Source: Phallusia mammillata (taxonomy: Eukaryota; Chordata; Ascidiacea; Phlebobranchia; Ascidiidae). From it: 64,000 nucleotides of DNA. The notes beneath the pieces are model-generated. The model made no database searches and was not told the DNA's origin. It saw nothing but the letters and a program-made list of their open reading frames with translations. Positions 58,581-64,000 of the stretch are shown here, one piece after another (positions within the stretch are counted from its first letter, which is position 1; every line of letters starts with the position of its first letter). Location: NCBI GenBank assembly GCA_003260075.1, contig QLIY01000150.1, positions 126,207-190,206 of the forward strand. The letters run 5' to 3'. The translations under genes and the position numbers were made by a program.

Positions 58581-59614
58581 ATAGATTACTTAGTAAGTTA
58601 TCTATGGTAAAACGCATTGCAGTTTTGCAAAAGAATGAATTCGAGAACAATGACCTTTGGATTATGACAAACAAAGGTTTTTGTTTTCTGGATTGAATCC
58701 AAAAGACTGCAATTCATTAACCTGTCGTTAATTTTAATTACTACGTGCGCCATTTAGGTTTCAAAAATCACAGATATAGCAAACCGGCTGATCATTAGAT
58801 GTGGACAATTGCGTAATACGTTTCCTGTCAGATGCTGGTTATCTTTGGTTTGGCTCTTGAAACCCATTGTTTATTTAAAGCAAATACTGCTAAAATCATT
58901 TCCCAACTATGCAGTAATAAACAGGTGGCACAAATTACAGCTTTATGTTTCAAATAGTTTATTACATCTGCATTCTGTGCGACAATGTTGCCTTATTCAT
59001 CAGCCGTAAACACATAATTATCAAATATCATGAGTGACAATGCTGAACTAGGTACACGAACATTAAAAATGCTTTTTAAAATGCATTCGTTTCTAATCTA
59101 CTTTACCACTGTACAAATCGATGCTGGCTTACTACCTCCTACACCGCTGTGACCACAGCCATTATGCAATTAAAAGTACAGCAATCAAAAAATATATGAC
59201 CACAACAGAAGCATTTGCAACATAGATGAATTGACTGCACCTGTTAAAAACTTTGTATGACATGTACACATGACGGTCTTAAACGCAACTGTACTTTATG
59301 TTTACTGTAAGCTGACGTGTGCGTCATAACACCTGCTAATGATAAACAAACTAGGTGCTAGTCTTGTTTACATCCTGTATAAATTAAAGCGGATGTGCTG
59401 TTTAAAATCGTAGAAAGGTTGCCTTTAGTACCATTCCTGCGAAAGAAAAGTCTGATTTTTAAGTTAATACGTTAAATAGGCATAGTTTACAAGTCAAGAG
59501 ATGCAAAATTGGTTGTAAGTTGGAAGTTATTGAATCATTAAATTTTTCATGATCAATTTTGGTCGTGTGAAATCTGTTGGTACCGTAATTTTCTAAGTTC
59601 CAATTTGTCTAATA

Positions 59615-59924
59615 CAGGGGTCGGCAACCTTTTAGGCGACGCATGCCATTTTACTTGTTACTTCCATGTGTTAATGACCTCGCGTGCCAACGTTTTTCTA
59701 GATAATTGTGGTTCGTGCCAGCAGATATCTATAATTAAGCCAAAGCAGAGTGTTTTGTGCATGTAAGGCTAAATTTTAAGACAATGGCACGATAAAAACT
59801 ATAAACAAGCAGTGTGACAGGTTAAATTGTTACTTCAATATAAACATGCAAATCGGTTGGCGTGCCATGAAAAACCACCTCGCGTGCCAACCTTGGCATG
59901 CGTGCCAGGGGTTGCCGACCCCTG
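59615..59924. mobile_element. hAT-like MITE with near-perfect ends and 8-bp duplication
   Basis: Ends CAGGGGTCGGCAACC and GGTTGCCGACCCCTG are exact inverted repeats, flanked by GTCTAATA at 59607-59614 and 59925-59932. It is the cleanest and probably youngest of the set. The ends are the classic hAT type seen across animals. Confidence 0.9.
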
Positions 59925-60779
59925 GTCTAATACCTGGTCCACATTGTTTATCTTGCTAAGTTTTGCCATGCTTTATCGGTGAAAACTGTTCTCAATTTTG
60001 AGTAATGTGCCACTACCACTAAACTACTAACTTTTTCGACATTACAATTACAGCAAGCTGAAAAATGCCGCACTTGGATTCCAACTGGGCGTTTCTATGT
60101 TTCGTTCATGGTTTCGTCATCTGTACACTTAGCTCAGGCACCGAACAGCGTGAGAGCAAGCGGAAATACGCAAGTGGTTCGAACATGCGCACAATAGGGA
60201 ATGCATAGGGCACCATTCCCTTTTTACTTCCAACTGTGAATACCATTAGGCAGGTTTTACATTTAGTAAGTGCATTAGAAGCAATTGAAAGAATTCCACC
60301 AAAATTTAATGCCTATCTTCATAGGCACCGAGTTTTACGAAAATGCAAGGTGGCGGACATAAATTTTGGCGTCACTTTAAGCGACGTCACGAATGCGTGC
60401 AACCACACGAGCTCCAACTCAAAGCCTTAAACTTACAACAGAAAGCAACATTCGTCAAATTCTTGAAACAATGAATTTTTGAAATAATATTCTTTTGGAA
60501 CACTTTGCTTTGACGTTATTATTGGATTAGCAATGTTTAGAAAACGTTGCGTCAAGTTGTTGCTTTTGTATCAACTAAAATAACCATTTATTATCGTACA
60601 ATCGCATTATACACAATAATGGGCTAACATTCACTGCCAACAAGTGTGTGTTTGACAACATAAACGAGGCACTAACCAAAACAGGTTGCAGTTTCGGTGC
60701 GCTTGTTTAAAAGCACAATTGTTCCCAAATTTCTTTAGATTTTTCGATGTTTTGTACAATACGGCTACAAATAAACCAT

Positions 60780-60780
<1 letters not shown>

Positions 60781-60843
<63 letters not shown>
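60781..60843. other. Long G run, probable unfilled gap
   Basis: 63 consecutive G in intergenic sequence; flanks not duplicated. Confidence 0.8.
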
Positions 60844-63140
60844 CTGCACGGCGCCTATGGCCTATCTTGTCACTGTACAAACAAGCGTTGCATGTGTTTG
60901 TGGCACTTTTTGTGGGGCATTGCGTGCAAACTTTTAGCGCCAGTGCTTCAATACACATCCTACATGCTTTGTGTGGGCGTTCGCGTTCAACCATTAGTCA
61001 AACGAAATTCACCCAACCTTACAGGGCGTAACCCTTTCCAAACCCATTTCTCCTACACTATCTCAATCATTGGGTATTCACTTTGTAAAAACCAAAGGCA
61101 TTTATTGTTCCTTTACTTTCTTCTAAAACAGCTACGTTCAATCCAACACTAGCTTATAGTACAGCCCAGTAATGTTACTAATCTACGAAGTCTCAGAGAT
61201 TGAATAATTAATATTTTCTGTCTTACTGTTACTAAGCATCTGATTTATGTTGACCGCATATATTTAGTGCAAAGTTATGAAAAACCACACCTAAACAATT
61301 AACTTGTAAAGGTATTTGGTGGTCGCTCAAACAAACACAGCCCAGTTCTGAGAAAACTAGTCGTTACCGCCGTTTTCAAACCAAAATTGACAAGTAATCC
61401 TGTTCGGAAATCATTCAAGTTGGGACTTACAAATGTAAACTGAGTATGCGAGATATGCAAGTAGTTTTCATTAACACCGGGCCTTAATTATAATCGATAA
61501 ACGACACAAAACGCTTTTACGCTGTTTTTGTTAATAATTTTTTTGTTAGATATCCCTGAACTTTGACTCATCACGGTTATGCTTCATTTTTTCTAATTGA
61601 CGCAAGCGACTTTATTTCCTATTTTGCACTGTTGAAGCGTAAAACGAAACCAAAGTAAATTTACAAAAAACGTAAACAAAGATACTTCACAAACTATATT
61701 ACTTCAAATTCAGTGAGAACTCGTGTAACCAATGTACACCAGATCTTTCAGCTGACAGCATGCAGACCTTAACGGTCACTTACACCATGGATGTGTTTAG
61801 ATTCATCACAACGCCAATGTGTTTGCTTAGCAGTGTTTAGGCAATACTGTCGCTGTAAGTAGGTCGGTACCTGATGTATCGACACCCCTCAGGGTTTTCA
61901 CACTACAAGCTACGCTAAGTCGTACGTGTACACTGTACTCTTCGATGTGCTTTGTTCCCTTGACTATAAACTGGTAACCTGGGAAAAGCAACCGACGAAT
62001 TGGGCAAGAATATAGTTCCGTTTACCTATGACTGCAATGTTTGCACAAGATAATGCTAACGTACATTTTCGATTTTGATTTAACAAATCAACACAAAAAA
62101 TACTGGAAGTTACAGCTAAAAACTGGGCTGCAACAGCCCAACAGCAACAACATTGTCAGTGTATACCAAAACCTGATTTAGAAGATAATGAATATATTAA
62201 AACTGAAACTGATTATTGTTCGACTTAGTGCTGGCCAATTGTGGATCATACACAAACGTCTTTGGAAAGCACTGCATTTAGTCAACTAGCAACGCCAACA
62301 TAAACAGCACAGCTGCTGGTGCCAACTGAAGCAGTAAGATTTCGAGACTGGCGTGTCGGAGGCGTGGCCTTTCTTGCGTCATAATCCGCCCACAGTGGGC
62401 ATTGTAAAAACTGGAATACGTTCAATGCCATCCATTCAAATCTGCGCTGTTGACTGAAACGGTCTGTTTTTATCGCTTACTTTATGTACTGTTTTTCAAG
62501 GACAAAGGAGAAAGGTTTTGGTTGTTCATCGTAAATTTGTCAAATAAAAGCTTTACTTCAAGACCAGTGCGCTATCTAAACTGTTCCTAACACATTGTTT
62601 CTCCACTTTTTAGGTCTGCTTTTCTTCAGGATAACTATTCGCCGACTCAATGAAACTTTGAAGTAATCAAATCGGCATGAAGTTGGAAAATGTTTGTGTG
62701 TGTCGAAAAGCGTAGACACCCAATTTCTGTACGCACTTCAGACCGCTGACTTGACTTTGAAAAACAGTGCTGCAAAAAGGTCAAGTTTGCCAAAACAGAT
62801 AGAATTTGAACTAACTGAGCAAACAAACGTAGCAAAAATGCTTTACGAATAAAAACTTTATGGCTTGAGATTGCTGTCTAGTAAATCTTTGGTTTGTAGC
62901 CAACGCACTGCCTACAATTGTATTATATCGCTTTGTCGAAATGAATTTGAAACAAATCATTTTGCCAAAACAATGCAAATGCAACTTCGTTTCCCCGGCA
63001 TTGTTTTCCTGGAAGGCAAAGCTATTTTTTTCTCAAATACAAAACATTTCGCAAAAATACGCAGCATATATCCGTTAGGCACATATGCTTTGCGATAGAC
63101 CAATAACAATTTGGCAATTATTGCGTTATGTTCGTGGGTT

Positions 63141-63346
63141 TAGAGCTACTAACACTGGAATTCAGCTGACGCCCGGTCTGGGAATTTCTGGTAGGTGGCG
63201 CAACGGGACATAGGCGTTTATGGTGCTGACTCAGCAATTTGGGTTTGTGGTAAGAATGATTGCTGAGTCAGCACCATAAACGCCTGTGCTCCGTTGCGTC
63301 ACCTACCAATCCGGGCGTCAGCTGAGTTCCAGTGTTAGTAATTCTA
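63141..63346. repeat. Foldback element with about 85-bp arms
   Basis: Arms 63141-63238 and 63259-63346 are complementary apart from a roughly 10-base insertion in the left arm and a few mismatches, around a 20-base loop. Each arm carries TGCTGA(C/G)TCAGCA, the 13-bp Maf recognition element (63224-63236 and 63261-63273). It could form a long hairpin. No protein-coding potential and no clear target duplication were seen. Confidence 0.85.
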
Positions 63347-64000
63347 CCATGTTTGTGGGTGGCGTTTTATAATTGCATTTATCATTTCAAACATCTTACT
63401 GGACAGGTTGATTCGTGGCACATTTTATGTACTGCGTTAAAAATGAGGATCTCATCCTACTGCGAAACTTATAGGTATAACCACCATTGTAACGTATTAT
63501 TATTAATACGCTACACGATCTCGTCGTTAACTTTGCGTAGCCGGTGTATAGGGTATATTAAAATACTTATGCACCTTTAACCATCCCAGTCCTACTAAAG
63601 CTTATACCCAAATGTTAACAGAGTGTAAGGGAACGATAATTTGGAATGGACTTTTCGAGAATGAAAAATTTGTTTGTTTGTTTGTTTGTTATTTGTTTTT
63701 CTGTCAAACACAAATAAGCCCCTTTTTCCAACATTGGTGTTTTTTTGGTCGAATAAACCGAATAATTGGTGACGTCAGGCTAAGTCGTACGCCGTGTTTT
63801 TGCAGTTTAACTACCAGGGAATCGGAATGTTACTGTAACAGGATGGTTGTGCTGCATAGTACTTTTAGCTTTTAGGTTTAAGGTTGCTTCGGCCTTCCTT
63901 CGTAGCTGGCCAGCGAATAAATTACTGATATTTTGTCTGAGTTGGACAAAACGATAATGCTTTTTTGATACATTTTGCGCAGGTTTAATGGAAAGATTAT

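Larger units (their letters stand above)
57761..64000. other. Upstream region of the SLC43 gene
   Basis: It may hold 5' UTR exons and the promoter of the transporter, but no exon can be placed. Repeats seen are the duplicated segment near 58500, the MITE 59615-59924, the G gap 60781-60843, the foldback 63141-63346 and a (TTTG)n tract at about 63671-63690. Confidence 0.5.

Noticed and set aside
60631..60937. Open frames with poly-Gly or poly-Pro across G runs (also at 2552-2755, 9529-9909, 29842-30219)
   Set aside because: They exist only because the G gap has no stop codon in any frame; flanks are intron or intergenic.
62340..62420. GC-richer patch with GGCGTGG, GCGTCAT and a CCCACAGTGGG palindrome
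   Set aside because: Could be the transporter promoter, but no exon or start site can be tied to it.

Overview
This window is nuclear DNA from an animal, most likely an ascidian tunicate (inference). The evidence is an A+T-rich base composition, short multi-exon genes with GT-AG introns of a few hundred bases, a two-gene transcription unit with 35 nt between the coding regions (tunicates use operons with spliced-leader trans-splicing), and very high allelic divergence. All five recognised gene families are metazoan.

Layout: (1) 585-28975, + strand: the 3' two-thirds of a divergent dynein heavy chain, best matched to DNHD1, running from the AAA2/AAA3 junction through AAA3, AAA4, stalk, microtubule-binding tip, AAA5, AAA6 and the C-terminal domain. 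Its tail, AAA1 and most of AAA2 lie upstream of the window. (2) 29398-30406, - strand: TIMM8, a small mitochondrial Tim chaperone in two exons, convergent with the dynein. (3) 32474-37417, + strand: BBIP1 (BBSome subunit) followed 35 nt later by RITA1 (RBPJ-interacting and tubulin-associated protein), probably one dicistronic unit. (4) 40032-50726, - strand: a 14-exon intracellular leucine-rich-repeat protein of about 970 residues. (5) 56375-57760, - strand: an SLC43-family transporter with an intronless coding region, closest to SLC43A3. The spaces 37547-40031, 50727-56374 and 57761-64000 hold no gene I can support, only transposon remnants and simple repeats.

The main structural oddity is technical. 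The + strand has about 41 pure G runs. Most are 10-12 bases long and sit between two near-identical copies of the adjoining sequence. The rest are 34-87 bases long and have no duplicated flanks. This is what unfilled scaffold gaps look like when N has been rewritten as G: a minimum gap of 10 between overlapping, unmerged (often allelic) contigs, and longer estimated gaps elsewhere. The copies duplicate parts of exons in the dynein, BBIP1, RITA1 and LRR genes and should not be read as biological duplications.

True repeats include at least eight short non-autonomous hAT-like elements, most with 8-bp target-site duplications, one mariner-like MITE, one further TIR element, and a foldback element near 63.2 kb carrying two perfect Maf-recognition palindromes. 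Three of the neighbouring genes (dynein, BBIP1, RITA1) have cilium or microtubule roles. Whether that is more than chance cannot be told from this window.
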